Source of the DNA: Halorarius halobius
Lineage (GTDB): Archaea > Halobacteriota > Halobacteria > Halobacteriales > Haloarculaceae
Direction: 5' to 3'
Length of the DNA: 64,000 bases
NCBI RefSeq assembly: GCF_024298865.1
Contig: NZ_CP101161.1
Location: forward strand, 2,067,227-2,131,226
Shown: positions 7,710-16,342 of the stretch, piece by piece
How the letters are laid out: every line of letters begins with the position of its first letter
Numbering within the stretch: position 1 is the first letter of the stretch
Program-made: the position numbers and the translations under genes
Notes under the pieces: model-generated
Database searches by the model: none
The model's input: only the letters and a program-made list of their open reading frames with translations
What the model was told of the DNA's origin: nothing

Positions 7710-8537
7710 ATGGGTATCCTCTCTCGGGCCTCGTACGTCATCCGGTCGAAGATAAACGCCGTCCTCAACCGCGCGGAGGACCCCTCGGAGACGCTCGACT
7801 ACTCCTACGAGCAGATGCGCGACGAACTGCAGGACGTCAAGCAGGGCATCGCGGACCTGACGACCCAGAAGAAGCGCCTGGAGATACAGAAGCGCCGCCT
7901 CGAGGAGAACGTCGAGAAGCACAACGAGCAGGCGCGCGAGGCGGTCCGGCAGGACCGCGAGGACCTCGCGCGGCAGGCGCTCGAACGGAAGAAGCAGAAG
8001 ATGAACCAGATAGAGGAACTGGAGACGCAGATAGCCGACCTCCAGAGCACCCAGGACAGCCTCGTCGAGAAGAAGGACGAACTCCAGTCCCAGATAGAGC
8101 GGTTCCGCACCGAGAAGGAGACGATGAAGGCCCGCTACGAGGCCGCCGAGGCCTCCGCGCGGGTGTCGGAGGCGATGACGGGCGCCAGCGACGAGATGGA
8201 ATCCACCTCGCGAGCCATCGAGCGGGCGCGCGAGAACACCGAGAAGATGGAGGCTCGTGCCGCCGCGCTCGACGAACTCGAGGGGAGCGGCCAGCTGGAG
8301 AACGTGATGGACGACCGCGACGAGATAGACCGGGAGCTTCAGTCGGGGCGGATGGACACCGAGATAGAGGCGGAACTGGAGACGCTCCGCCAGCAGGAGG
8401 GGAAAGCGCCCGAGAGCGAGCCCGAGCCGGTCGATGCCGACGCCGAGCCCGACGCGGTCGACGCCGACGTGGACGACGAGGCCGTCGAGGCCGAACTCGA
8501 GGAGCTCCAGGAGGAGGAGTCGGAGCCCGAGAACTGA
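7710..8537 (+). CDS. pspA: PspA/IM30 (Vipp1) family membrane-stress protein
   Basis: A 275-residue protein, slightly longer than bacterial PspA because of a very acidic tail. The N-terminal MGILSRASYVIRSKINAVLNR is the amphipathic membrane-binding helix of the family, and residues 25-225 are an almost continuous coiled coil, as in ESCRT-III-like PspA/Vipp1 proteins that polymerise on stressed membranes. The last 50 residues (Glu/Asp/Pro/Ala-rich) look disordered and are typical of haloarchaea. It has its own promoter with a palindrome at the start site, suggesting stress-inducible repression. The following membrane protein gene is only 39 bases away and may be co-transcribed. Confidence 0.88.
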   Translation: MGILSRASYVIRSKINAVLNRAEDPSETLDYSYEQMRDELQDVKQGIADLTTQKKRLEIQKRRLEENVEKHNEQAREAVRQDREDLARQALERKKQKMNQIEELETQIADLQSTQDSLVEKKDELQSQIERFRTEKETMKARYEAAEASARVSEAMTGASDEMESTSRAIERARENTEKMEARAAALDELEGSGQLENVMDDRDEIDRELQSGRMDTEIEAELETLRQQEGKAPESEPEPVDADAEPDAVDADVDDEAVEAELEELQEEESEPEN

Positions 8538-8576
8538 CCCCCGAGCTTTTCATCGCGTCGCGGCGTGACGAGGTGT

Positions 8577-9608
8577 ATGGCAGACGAGGACAGCGACCAG
8601 CCGAGCGACCGGCTCCGTGAGCGAGCCGAGGAGAGCCGCTGGAAGCTCTGGTTCCTGCTGGAGGCCGACCGGCGCGTCGTCGCGCTCGTTCTGCTCGGCA
8701 CCATCTTCGTCGTGTTGCAGGTCTCGGGGATGGTGTACCCGACCACGGAGGGGGCGATACGGTCGTCGGACTCGGTCGACACGGTGTTCCAGGGCTTTCT
8801 CACGGCCACCATCACCGGCGTCACCCTCGTGTTGACGCTGAACCAACTCGTCCTCTCACAGGAGCTGGGCGCCGCGGGCGACCAGCGCGAGCGGATGGAG
8901 AAGGCGCTGTCGTTCCGCGACGACGCCGCCGCGATGGTCGAGGCACCGGTCGCACCGGCCCGCCCGTCGCAGTTCCTGCGGGCACTCGTGCAGGTGGCCG
9001 GCGAGCGGGCCCGTGACCTCCGTGAGGCCGTCCCCGACGACGGCGACCTCGCGTCGGCCGTCGACGACCTGGTCGCCAGCCTCACGGAGAACGCCGACCG
9101 CGTCTCCGACAACCTCGACGGCGCGCAGTTCGGCGAGTTCGAGGTGGTGTCTGCCGCGCTCAACTTCAACTACTCGTGGAAGGTGTTCGCGGCCCAGCGC
9201 ATCGACGCCGAGTACGGCGACGAACTCGACGAGGCCGGGAGCGACGCGCTCGACAGGCTGTCCGAGGTGCTGAAACTGTTCGGCCCTGCCCGCGAGCATT
9301 TCAAGACGCTGTACTTCCAGTGGGAACTCATCAACCTCTCGCGGGCCATCCTCACCGCGTCGATTCCCGCCCTGCTCGTGTCGGTGTTCATGGTGTCGTT
9401 CTTCAACGACGCCACCTTCGGCGGCACGACGCTCGGCATGAAGAACATCATCCTCGCGTTCTCGGCCGGGTCGACGCTGGCGATGATGCCCTTCATCATC
9501 CTGCTCGCGTACGTGTTGCGCATCGCCACGGTGACGAAACACACCCTCTCCATCGGGCCGTTCATCCTGCGGGACACCGACCAGGTGGAGGAGGTGGAGT
9601 GGAACTAA
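8577..9608 (+). CDS. four-helix membrane protein of unknown function
   Basis: A 343-residue protein with two N-terminal hydrophobic helices (about 35-57 and 68-92), a long acidic soluble middle (about 95-250) and two C-terminal helices (about 255-282 and 290-318). I recognise the type as conserved in haloarchaea but know no function. ATG at 8577 is chosen over an ATG four codons upstream because the acidic MADEDSDQ start is typical. It lies 39 bases after pspA, so a membrane-integrity role is possible but only inferred. It converges on thrS with a 4-base CTAA overlap. Confidence 0.7.
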   Translation: MADEDSDQPSDRLRERAEESRWKLWFLLEADRRVVALVLLGTIFVVLQVSGMVYPTTEGAIRSSDSVDTVFQGFLTATITGVTLVLTLNQLVLSQELGAAGDQRERMEKALSFRDDAAAMVEAPVAPARPSQFLRALVQVAGERARDLREAVPDDGDLASAVDDLVASLTENADRVSDNLDGAQFGEFEVVSAALNFNYSWKVFAAQRIDAEYGDELDEAGSDALDRLSEVLKLFGPAREHFKTLYFQWELINLSRAILTASIPALLVSVFMVSFFNDATFGGTTLGMKNIILAFSAGSTLAMMPFIILLAYVLRIATVTKHTLSIGPFILRDTDQVEEVEWN

Positions 9609-11530
9609 GCCAGGAAGTCGGGCTCCAGCGTCCGCTCGTCGACCTCCGATTCGAGGTGGGAACGGAACGCGTCGACGGCTACGTCGTCGCCCTCGTTCTC
9701 GAAGCGGTCGCGCACCGAGACGGTCCCCGCTTCCTCCTCGTTGTCACCGACGATGAGCATGTACGGGACGCGGTCGTCGTGGGCCGCGCGTATCTTCCGC
9801 CCGATGGTGGCGTCGCGGCCGTCCACCTCGACGCGGAACCCCCCGAGTTCGTTCTTCACGCGGTGGGCGTAGCCGAGGTTGTCGTCCGAGATGGGGAGCA
9901 CGCGCACCTGTTCGGGCGCGAGCCACGTCGGGAAGTTCCCCTTGAAGTGCTCGATGATGACGCCCATGAACCGCTCGAACGTTCCGAGGAGGGCGCGGTG
10001 GACCATCACCGGGTGGTGTTCGGCGTTGTCCTCGCCGACGTACGTCAGGTCGAGCCGCTGGGGGATGTTGAAGTCCAGCTGGACGGTGCCGACGGTCCAC
10101 TCGCGGTTGATGGCGTCGCGGGCGTCGATGGCTATCTTCGGGCCGTAGAACGCCGCTTCGCCGTCCTCGATTTCGTACTCCAGTCCCTCGGATTCGAGTG
10201 CGCCCTTCAGCGCGTCGGTCGCCTCCGCCCAGATTTCGTCGCTCCCGACGGCGTCGTCGCCTTTCGTCTCCAGCTTGTAGATGACCTCCAGCCCGAAGTC
10301 GCCGTAGATGTCCTCGATGACGCCGAGGGTGCCCTTTATCTCCTCTTCTATCTGGTCGGGGCGGATGAACGCGTGGCCGTCGTCCTGCGTGAACCCGCGG
10401 ACCCGGAGCATCCCCGACAGTTCGCCCGACTGCTCGTTGCGGTAGCAGGTGCCGAACTCCGAGAGCCGGATGGGCAGGTCCCGATAGGAGTGACTGCCGG
10501 TGTCGTAGATGTGCGCGTGGTTCGCGCAGTTCATCGGCTTCAGGCCGTACTCGGTGTCGTCCTGCTCCCAATTGAACATCTCGCCGTTGGCCGTGAACGT
10601 GTCGTAGTGGCCCGTCGGCTTCCACAGCTCCGCTTTGTTCAATTCGGGCGTCCACACCTCGTCGTAGCCGAGTTCGTCGTTCTTGTCGCGGATGTACTCC
10701 TCCAGTTCGCGGCGAATCGCCATCCCGTTGGGGTGGAAGTGGACACAGCCGGGCGAGTGGTCCGGCACCGTGAACAGGTCCATCTCGCGGCCTATCTTCC
10801 GGTGGTCACGCTCCTTGGCCTCCTCGCGCATCTCGATGAACTGTTCGAGGTCGGCCTCGCTCTCGAAGGCCGTCCCGTGGACGCGGGTCAGCGTGTCGTT
10901 CTCCTCGTCGCCACGCCAGTACGACGACGAGACGTTCAGCAGTTTGACGGCCCCGACTTCGCCCGTCGACTCGACGTGTGGCCCCTGACAGAGGTCCTGC
11001 CAGTCGTCCTGCACGTAGAAGGAGACGGGGTCCTCGCCGGCGGCCTCCGTCTCGAGGATGTCGCGTTTGTACTCGTTGTCCCCGTATATCTCGAACGCCT
11101 CCTCGCGGGACCGCTCGACGCGCTCGATGTCGTAGTCGGCCGCGATGATGTCGCGCATCTCGTCTTCGACGTCCGCGAGGTCGTCCTCGTCGAGGTCGAC
11201 GCCCGTCACGTCGTAGTAGAACCCCTCGTCAGTCGGCGGGCCGATGGCGAGTTCCGCCTCCGGGTGGAGCCGCTGGAGCGCCTGCGCGAACACGTGCGCG
11301 GCGGAGTGGCGAAGCACCTGCAGGTACTCGTCGCTCTGGTCGGTGACGATGACGATTCGGTCGCCGTCCGCGACGGGGTGGACCCTGTCCACGAGGTCGC
11401 CGTTGACGACTCCCGCGACCGTGTCCCGGCCGAGACCGGGCCCGATTTCGTAGGCTACGTCCTCGACGGAGGAGCCCTCCGGCACCGATAGCTCGGAGCC
11501 GTCGGGAAGCGTGACCGTGACGTCGCTCAT
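9605..11530 (-). CDS. thrS: threonyl-tRNA synthetase
   Basis: A 641-residue class II synthetase of the bacterial-like architecture that haloarchaea use: an N-terminal TGS domain (1-60), the second editing domain with HSAAH and the QGPH segment, the class II catalytic core (about 240-540) and a C-terminal anticodon-binding domain (about 545-641). It charges tRNA-Thr and edits Ser-tRNA-Thr. A TATA-like CTTATCC (minus strand, about 11553-11559) lies about 27 bases upstream of the ATG, indicating a leaderless single-gene transcript. The 3' end overlaps the convergent membrane-protein gene by 4 bases. Confidence 0.96.
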   Translation of the reverse strand: MSDVTVTLPDGSELSVPEGSSVEDVAYEIGPGLGRDTVAGVVNGDLVDRVHPVADGDRIVIVTDQSDEYLQVLRHSAAHVFAQALQRLHPEAELAIGPPTDEGFYYDVTGVDLDEDDLADVEDEMRDIIAADYDIERVERSREEAFEIYGDNEYKRDILETEAAGEDPVSFYVQDDWQDLCQGPHVESTGEVGAVKLLNVSSSYWRGDEENDTLTRVHGTAFESEADLEQFIEMREEAKERDHRKIGREMDLFTVPDHSPGCVHFHPNGMAIRRELEEYIRDKNDELGYDEVWTPELNKAELWKPTGHYDTFTANGEMFNWEQDDTEYGLKPMNCANHAHIYDTGSHSYRDLPIRLSEFGTCYRNEQSGELSGMLRVRGFTQDDGHAFIRPDQIEEEIKGTLGVIEDIYGDFGLEVIYKLETKGDDAVGSDEIWAEATDALKGALESEGLEYEIEDGEAAFYGPKIAIDARDAINREWTVGTVQLDFNIPQRLDLTYVGEDNAEHHPVMVHRALLGTFERFMGVIIEHFKGNFPTWLAPEQVRVLPISDDNLGYAHRVKNELGGFRVEVDGRDATIGRKIRAAHDDRVPYMLIVGDNEEEAGTVSVRDRFENEGDDVAVDAFRSHLESEVDERTLEPDFLA

Positions 11531-11628
11531 GGGGGAGAACAGTCGAGGCCCGGGGATAAGTGTTTAGAGACGGTGCCCACGCGTCGCATGCACCGTCCAG
11601 TGGTCGCCGCGAGGCGACCGTCCGTCGC

Positions 11629-12033
11629 TCACTTCGAGAGGTGCGCCGCCATCCGGTCGAACTCCTCGGTGAACGTCGCCTCGTCGTAATGCTGTGCGTG
11701 TAGCATCGCGCTGTAGCGTGCGGTGATGCTGGCGAGGAAGTCGACCTCGGCCAGTTCCGCCTCGCTCGCGCCGTGCATCTTCGCCGCCTCGCGGTGGAAG
11801 TACTGGCAGTACGGACATTTGATGTTCGCGGCCACCGCCAGCCCCATCAGTTCGCGGTACTTCGCGGGAATCTGCGTCTCGCCGACGTTGTACTTCTTGA
11901 ACGTCGGCCACTCGTTGACGAGGTCCTCCTCCGGGAGCGCGTCGAGGAACCCCGGCACGAACCCGAGGGTGGCCTCGACGTCCGCGCGCGTCTCCTGATA
12001 ACTGTCCTTCGCGTGGTACTCCATCTGTGCCAT
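11629..12033 (-). CDS. carboxymuconolactone decarboxylase/AhpD-like protein
   Basis: A 134-residue helical protein with the AhpD-type redox motif CPYCQYFH (Cys73, Cys76, His80), the usual CxxCxxxH of this superfamily. Such proteins reduce peroxiredoxins or act as general disulfide reductases; the decarboxylase members lack the CxxC, so an antioxidant role is favoured. ATG at 12033 is chosen over one three codons upstream because MAQMEYHAKDSY looks like a normal start. It stands alone between thrS and the acyl-CoA synthetase gene. Confidence 0.82.
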   Translation of the reverse strand: MAQMEYHAKDSYQETRADVEATLGFVPGFLDALPEEDLVNEWPTFKKYNVGETQIPAKYRELMGLAVAANIKCPYCQYFHREAAKMHGASEAELAEVDFLASITARYSAMLHAQHYDEATFTEEFDRMAAHLSK

Positions 12034-12194
12034 AGCTCTCACGCCCGTCGGTGACGGACACGGGAGCCCCGCGCCGCACGGACTTCGTTATGAGCGCGGT
12101 ACGGCCGGTATGCTCGCAGGAGCCACGGGAGCCCGGAGGGTAAGCCGACGGCACGGGCCGGTATCCTCGGCGGTCGAGGCCGCTCCCGGCGGGC

Positions 12195-13838
12195 TTACAG
12201 CTCCTCGCTCGACGCAAGGGGTCCGTCGAGCCGTTCCTCCGCCCGCTGTTCAAGCTTGTACCGCTGGACCTTCCGGGTGCCCGACCGCGGCAGTTCGTCG
12301 ACGAAGAACACCCGTCGCGGGTGGGCGTACGAGGGGACGTGCTGGAGTGCGAACTCCCGGAGGGCGCGCTCGCTCACCTCGGCGTCCGGCTCCGTTACGA
12401 CGAACGCGACCGGCGCTTCTCCCTTCACTTCGTGGGGCGCGGCGACCACGGCCGCCGCCTGCACGTCGGGATGCTCGAACAGCGCGTCCTCGACCTCCGC
12501 GGGGTAGACGTTCTCGCCGCCGACGATGAGCATGTCGTCGGCGCGGTCCACCATCCAGAGATAGCGGTCCGCGTCGACGCGGGCGATGTCGCCGGTGTAG
12601 AACCACCCCTCCGAATCGAACACCTCCTCGGTCTTCTCCGGCAAGTCGTGGTAGCCGGCGAACACGTTGGGGCCGCGGATGGCGATTTCGCCCGTCACCT
12701 GCTCCTCGTCGTCGAAATCGAGGTGGTCGACGTCCGGCGGAGTCGTCGGGTCGAGCGTCGCCTCGCTCACGCGCACCTCCCTCGTCCCCGGGTCGACCAG
12801 CCGCATCTCCACGTCCGGGAGTGGCTGGCCGATACAGCCGGCCGCCTTCGCGGGGCCGTACACCGAGTCGGTGGTGCCCGCCGGCGACGTCTCGGTCATC
12901 CCCCAGCCCTCGGTCAACTGACAGCCGAAGGCCCGCTCGATGCGCCGGCGCGTGTCGTCGGCCAGCGGCGCCGCCCCGGAGCCGAGCGTCTCCACCGACG
13001 AGAGGTCGTACGCCTCAGGGTTCGACTCGTACTCGGAGAGCATCTCGATGAAGATGGCGGGGATGCCGGCGAACTGCGTCACCTCGTGGTCGGTGATGGC
13101 CTGCAACAGCGCGGACGGCACCGGGAGCGTCTTGAGCACGACGGTGCCGCCGCCGTACAACTGCGTCAACAGCACCGTCGAGAGCCCGTACATGTGAAAC
13201 AGGGGGAGCACGAGCAACGCCACGTCCGTCTCGGGGTCGGTCCCCGACCGCGACTGGTACGACTGGGCCGTCGCCAGCAGGTTCTCGTGGGTCGTCAGGA
13301 CGCCTTTCGGGTCGCCGGTGGTCCCCGAGGTGTACGGCTGGAGCGCCACGTCGTCGAACGCCCGGTCGCGCGTCTCGAACTCGGGGTCGGCGGCCTCGAC
13401 TACGGCGTCGTAGTCCTCGTAGCCGTCACCGCCGCCGGGGAACAGCGTCGTCGGGACCTGCTCGGCGAGGTCAGCGACGACGGAGGGGAACACGTCGCTC
13501 CCGACGAGCACGTCCGCGCCGGCGTCGTCGATGATATATCGCAGGCTGTCGAGGTCCATCCGGTGGTTGAGCGGGACGGCGACGGCGCCCGCCTTGATGG
13601 TCCCGAACAGCGCCTCGGGAAACTGGAGGCTGTTCTCCAGATACAGCGCCACCCGGTCGCCCGGGTCGACGCCCTGCGCGACGAGCGCGTTGGCCACCTT
13701 GTTCGCGCGCGTCTCCAGGTCCGCGTAACTGCGCTGTTCGCCGCGGTACTCGACGGCGAGTTTCCCGCGGTAGCGCTCGGCCCCCATCGCCGGCAGGTCG
13801 CCGACGTGTCGCAGGGGCTCGCCCTGAAAATACTTCAT
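12195..13838 (-). CDS. long-chain acyl-CoA synthetase / AMP-dependent ligase
   Basis: A 547-residue member of the ANL superfamily. The P-loop-like YTSGTTGDPKG (about residues 165-175), the GWGMTET motif, the YTGD motif and the C-terminal catalytic lysine context GTRKVQRYK are all present, so it should adenylate a carboxylic acid and form its CoA thioester. Chain-length preference cannot be read from the sequence. An ATG at 13838 is preferred to an in-frame GTG at 13853; the TATA-like AACTTATAC (minus strand, 13865-13873) sits at leaderless distance. The gene appears to be monocistronic. Confidence 0.9.
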   Translation of the reverse strand: MKYFQGEPLRHVGDLPAMGAERYRGKLAVEYRGEQRSYADLETRANKVANALVAQGVDPGDRVALYLENSLQFPEALFGTIKAGAVAVPLNHRMDLDSLRYIIDDAGADVLVGSDVFPSVVADLAEQVPTTLFPGGGDGYEDYDAVVEAADPEFETRDRAFDDVALQPYTSGTTGDPKGVLTTHENLLATAQSYQSRSGTDPETDVALLVLPLFHMYGLSTVLLTQLYGGGTVVLKTLPVPSALLQAITDHEVTQFAGIPAIFIEMLSEYESNPEAYDLSSVETLGSGAAPLADDTRRRIERAFGCQLTEGWGMTETSPAGTTDSVYGPAKAAGCIGQPLPDVEMRLVDPGTREVRVSEATLDPTTPPDVDHLDFDDEEQVTGEIAIRGPNVFAGYHDLPEKTEEVFDSEGWFYTGDIARVDADRYLWMVDRADDMLIVGGENVYPAEVEDALFEHPDVQAAAVVAAPHEVKGEAPVAFVVTEPDAEVSERALREFALQHVPSYAHPRRVFFVDELPRSGTRKVQRYKLEQRAEERLDGPLASSEEL

Positions 13839-13864
13839 GGGTACTGGTGACACTACGCATCTTC

Positions 13865-13873
13865 GTATAAGTT
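13865..13873 (-). promoter_or_regulatory. TATA element for the acyl-CoA synthetase gene
   Basis: On the minus strand AACTTATAC is centred about 30 bases upstream of the ATG at 13838, consistent with a leaderless or near-leaderless transcript. Confidence 0.5.
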
Positions 13874-13925
13874 CTGCGCCGCGCTGGCTAGGGCGGCCAC
13901 ACGGCCGGGGCGCGTCGACTGCCCG

Positions 13926-14270
13926 TCAGCCGTCGCCGGCGGGCGCCCCCGTCGGGTCGACGGTCACCTCGCCGGTCCCGCTGACGCGGACCGCACAGCC
14001 GGCGAACAGGAACGCGATTTCGACCCGCTCGCGCTTCTCGGCCGGCACCGACCGGAACAGTCGGTCGAGGCTCTCGGGGTCGACGGCGTCGTACAGCGCC
14101 GGCAGTGCGGTCACGTCGGTGTCCGTCGCGGCGGCGACGCCGGTGGCGACCGTATGCGACAGGGGAGCGGGACCCTCCCACTCGTGGTGGCTGGTGTGGG
14201 GTCCAGCGGCGTCGTGCGGGGGCGTCTCGTCCGGGGATGGGCCGTCGGATGGCCCGTCGGGCCGAATCAT
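13926..14270 (-). CDS. HalOD1 output-domain protein
   Basis: A 114-residue protein whose second half (about residues 40-105: VATGVAAATDTDVTALPALY...FLFAGCAVRVSGTGEV) matches the HalOD1 output domain, a small haloarchaeal signalling-output module. The first 40 residues are Pro/Asp/His-rich and probably disordered. Such proteins are usually encoded next to Bat-type regulators, as here: it lies 40 bases downstream of the frameshifted HTH_10 gene and may be co-transcribed. An ATG at 14270 is preferred to a GTG three codons upstream. The biochemical role of HalOD1 is not known. Confidence 0.75.
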   Translation of the reverse strand: MIRPDGPSDGPSPDETPPHDAAGPHTSHHEWEGPAPLSHTVATGVAAATDTDVTALPALYDAVDPESLDRLFRSVPAEKRERVEIAFLFAGCAVRVSGTGEVTVDPTGAPAGDG

Positions 14271-14310
14271 CGTCACCACCTAACGGACCGCCACGAATGT
14301 AGATGGAGGC

Positions 14311-15284
14311 TTACTGGTCAGATTCCAGGGGCGAGGCCGCCTCGAACAGCCACTCGAACACGGCGCGCTGGGCCCGTCGGAGGTGGTGGTGGAGGGTCTG
14401 TCGCGTGATGCCGAGCCGGTCGGCGAGTTCCGGTCCGGTGCTCTCTCGCGGGGACTCGAAGTAGCCGGCGTGGTACGCAAGCTGGACCACGGTCCGCTGT
14501 CGCTCCGTGAGGCTCTCGGCGACGACCGCCCAGAAGTCGTGTGCCGCCGGAACGGACCGGGCCGACAGCAGTTCCATGTCGGGGTACACCCCCCGGACGC
14601 CGCGGCTACGGCGGCCGTGTCGGTCCCCGCCGGGAACCGTGCGGTGATGCGGTACTCGTCGGCGTCGACGACGCCGCCGGTGATCCGGCCGTCGTAGCCC
14701 CTGATGGCTTCCGTCACCGAGTCCGCCGTGACCAGTATCTCCACCCGGCTGACCCCACCCACCGTACTCAGCAGGCGGACGCTCTCGATGGACGGGAACG
14801 CCTCGAACGCCGCAGTCAGCTCTCGGGGACCGATTCCGGTCACGGTGTAGTACTGGAGCCGTCGTCTGCCGGGGAGCGGAACGTCCTGTGCCACGTCGAA
14901 GCGAATCCGTGCCGGGGGCGGCGTTCCGAGACCGAACACCACGCCGAGACGCTCTGAACTGAAGTCCACCTCGACGCGGTGCGTCGGCGCGTCCACCGAC
15001 GCCGGCACCACGTCGTCGGCCCGCGAGCGGGGCGAACCCCCCGACATCGAGGGGTCGTGCCACCAGACGCGCGCCCGGGCCCCGACCTTCTTCGTCCCGA
15101 GGTCGCCACGCGAGGCCAGCCTCCGGAGTTTGTTGTACGCCGTGCGCCGGCTACAGCCGACCGCCTCGGCCACCTCGCGTGACGTCAACGGCTCGCCGAC
15201 CGCGGCGTCGTCGAACGCCGCTAGCACCGCCTCGGGGGTCACGTGGCTCGTGGTCGCGGTGTCGTCCATGTGGACAGTTCGCAT
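14311..15284 (-). pseudogene. Bat-type (bacterio-opsin activator-like) HTH regulator, broken by a frameshift
   Basis: Two overlapping frames make one regulator. The upstream frame (from the ATG at 15284, or 15269) gives an N-terminal winged-helix segment (VGEPLTSREVAEAVGCSRRT) and a central bacterio-opsin-activator domain. Its reading then turns into non-coding-like sequence after TAAVAAASG. The other frame continues with the expected YPDMELLSARSV and a C-terminal HTH_10 domain (LTERQRTVVQLAYHAGYF, LADRLGITRQTLHHHLRRA) to a stop at 14311. The shift maps to a run of six C on the plus strand (14589-14594); five would restore one frame. This is either a genuine or phase-variable mutation or a homopolymer sequencing error. 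The regulated genes are unknown. Confidence 0.8.
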
Positions 15285-15322
15285 CCGAGGGGGATAACCC
15301 GTTCCGTCGAGGGTACGCCGAC

Positions 15323-16342
15323 TCAGCGCCGGGTCGCACCGGTGCCCCGAGCGACGCCCGAGAGGTCAAGCGAGGGGACGGGCGGCCCCTCGAACGGGTC
15401 CGCACCGTCGGCCAGCAACAGCGAGCCGTCGAGGTCCGCGTAGTCGACCAGCGGCGCGAGGTGGACGGCCGCCGCGATGGCGGCGTTCGTCTCTATCATA
15501 CAGCCGAGCATCGTCTCCAGGCCGTGCGCGCGGGCGGCGTGGAACGTCTCGATTGCCGGGCGGACGCCCCCACATTTCATCAGTTTCACCGTGGCGATGT
15601 CGGCCCGGTCGGCGACCTGCGGCACGTCCGTCGGGTCGACCAGCGACTCGTCGACCGCGATGGGGACCGGCGACCGCTCGTACACGTACCGGAGCGTTTC
15701 GGGGCTCTCGGCCGACACCGGTTGCTCGACGAACTCGACGCGGCCGTCGAGGAACTCACACATCGAGACCGCCTGTTTGGGCGTCCACGCCTCGTTGGCA
15801 TCGACTCGGAGCCGCGCGTCCGGCGCGGCCTCGCGTACCGCCCCGACTATCTCGCGGTCCCGGTCGGTGCCGAGTTTCACCTTCAGCACCTCGTGGCCGG
15901 CGGCGACGGCCTCGCGGGCCTTCCGGCGCATCTCGTCGGTCTCCGCGAGTCCGACCGTGAACGACGAGACGGGCGTCGCGCTCGCGTCGAATCCGAGATA
16001 CCGGTACAGCGGGAGGTCGTGCAGTTTCCCGAGGAGGTCGTGGAGCGCGACGTCGACGGCGGCTTTCGCCGCCGGATTCCGCCCGACTGCGCGGTCCATC
16101 TCGGCGTGGGCGGCATCGAGCGCGTGGGGGTCCTCCGGGAGCACGTCGAGCAGGTCGGGGAGGACCGCCTCGACGGTCGCGGCGGTCTCGCCGTAGTGGC
16201 TCGATGGCGCCGCCGCGCCCACGCCGGTCGTCCCGTCGTACTCGAGTTCGACGACGACGTTTTCCGCGTCGGTCTGGACGCCGCGAGCTATCTCGAACGG
16301 CTCCGCGAGCGGCATCTCGACGCGCTCGACGCTGGCGTTCAT
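15323..16342 (-). CDS. dgcA: N-acetyl-D-glutamate racemase / dipeptide-epimerase-like enolase-superfamily enzyme
   Basis: A 339-residue muconate-lactonizing-type enolase-superfamily protein with the expected catalytic set: KVK at 154-156, metal ligands Asp181 (RVDAN), Glu206 (FVEQP) and Asp231 (AVDES), and the second catalytic lysine at 253 (TVKLMKCGG). The layout resembles L-Ala-D/L-Glu epimerases. Because it overlaps a DUF1611 gene (ATGA at 16339-16342), it is best read as DgcA, which in marine bacteria and haloarchaea converts N-acetyl-D-glutamate to the L form after DgcN acetylates D-glutamate. The pathway assignment rests on this pairing and published work; the enolase fold is clear from the sequence. 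Confidence 0.85.
   Translation of the reverse strand: MNASVERVEMPLAEPFEIARGVQTDAENVVVELEYDGTTGVGAAAPSSHYGETAATVEAVLPDLLDVLPEDPHALDAAHAEMDRAVGRNPAAKAAVDVALHDLLGKLHDLPLYRYLGFDASATPVSSFTVGLAETDEMRRKAREAVAAGHEVLKVKLGTDRDREIVGAVREAAPDARLRVDANEAWTPKQAVSMCEFLDGRVEFVEQPVSAESPETLRYVYERSPVPIAVDESLVDPTDVPQVADRADIATVKLMKCGGVRPAIETFHAARAHGLETMLGCMIETNAAIAAAVHLAPLVDYADLDGSLLLADGADPFEGPPVPSLDLSGVARGTGATRR

Noticed and set aside
9176..11491. A 771-residue plus-strand open frame opposite thrS
   Set aside because: Antisense shadow of threonyl-tRNA synthetase; translation shows no recognisable domain.
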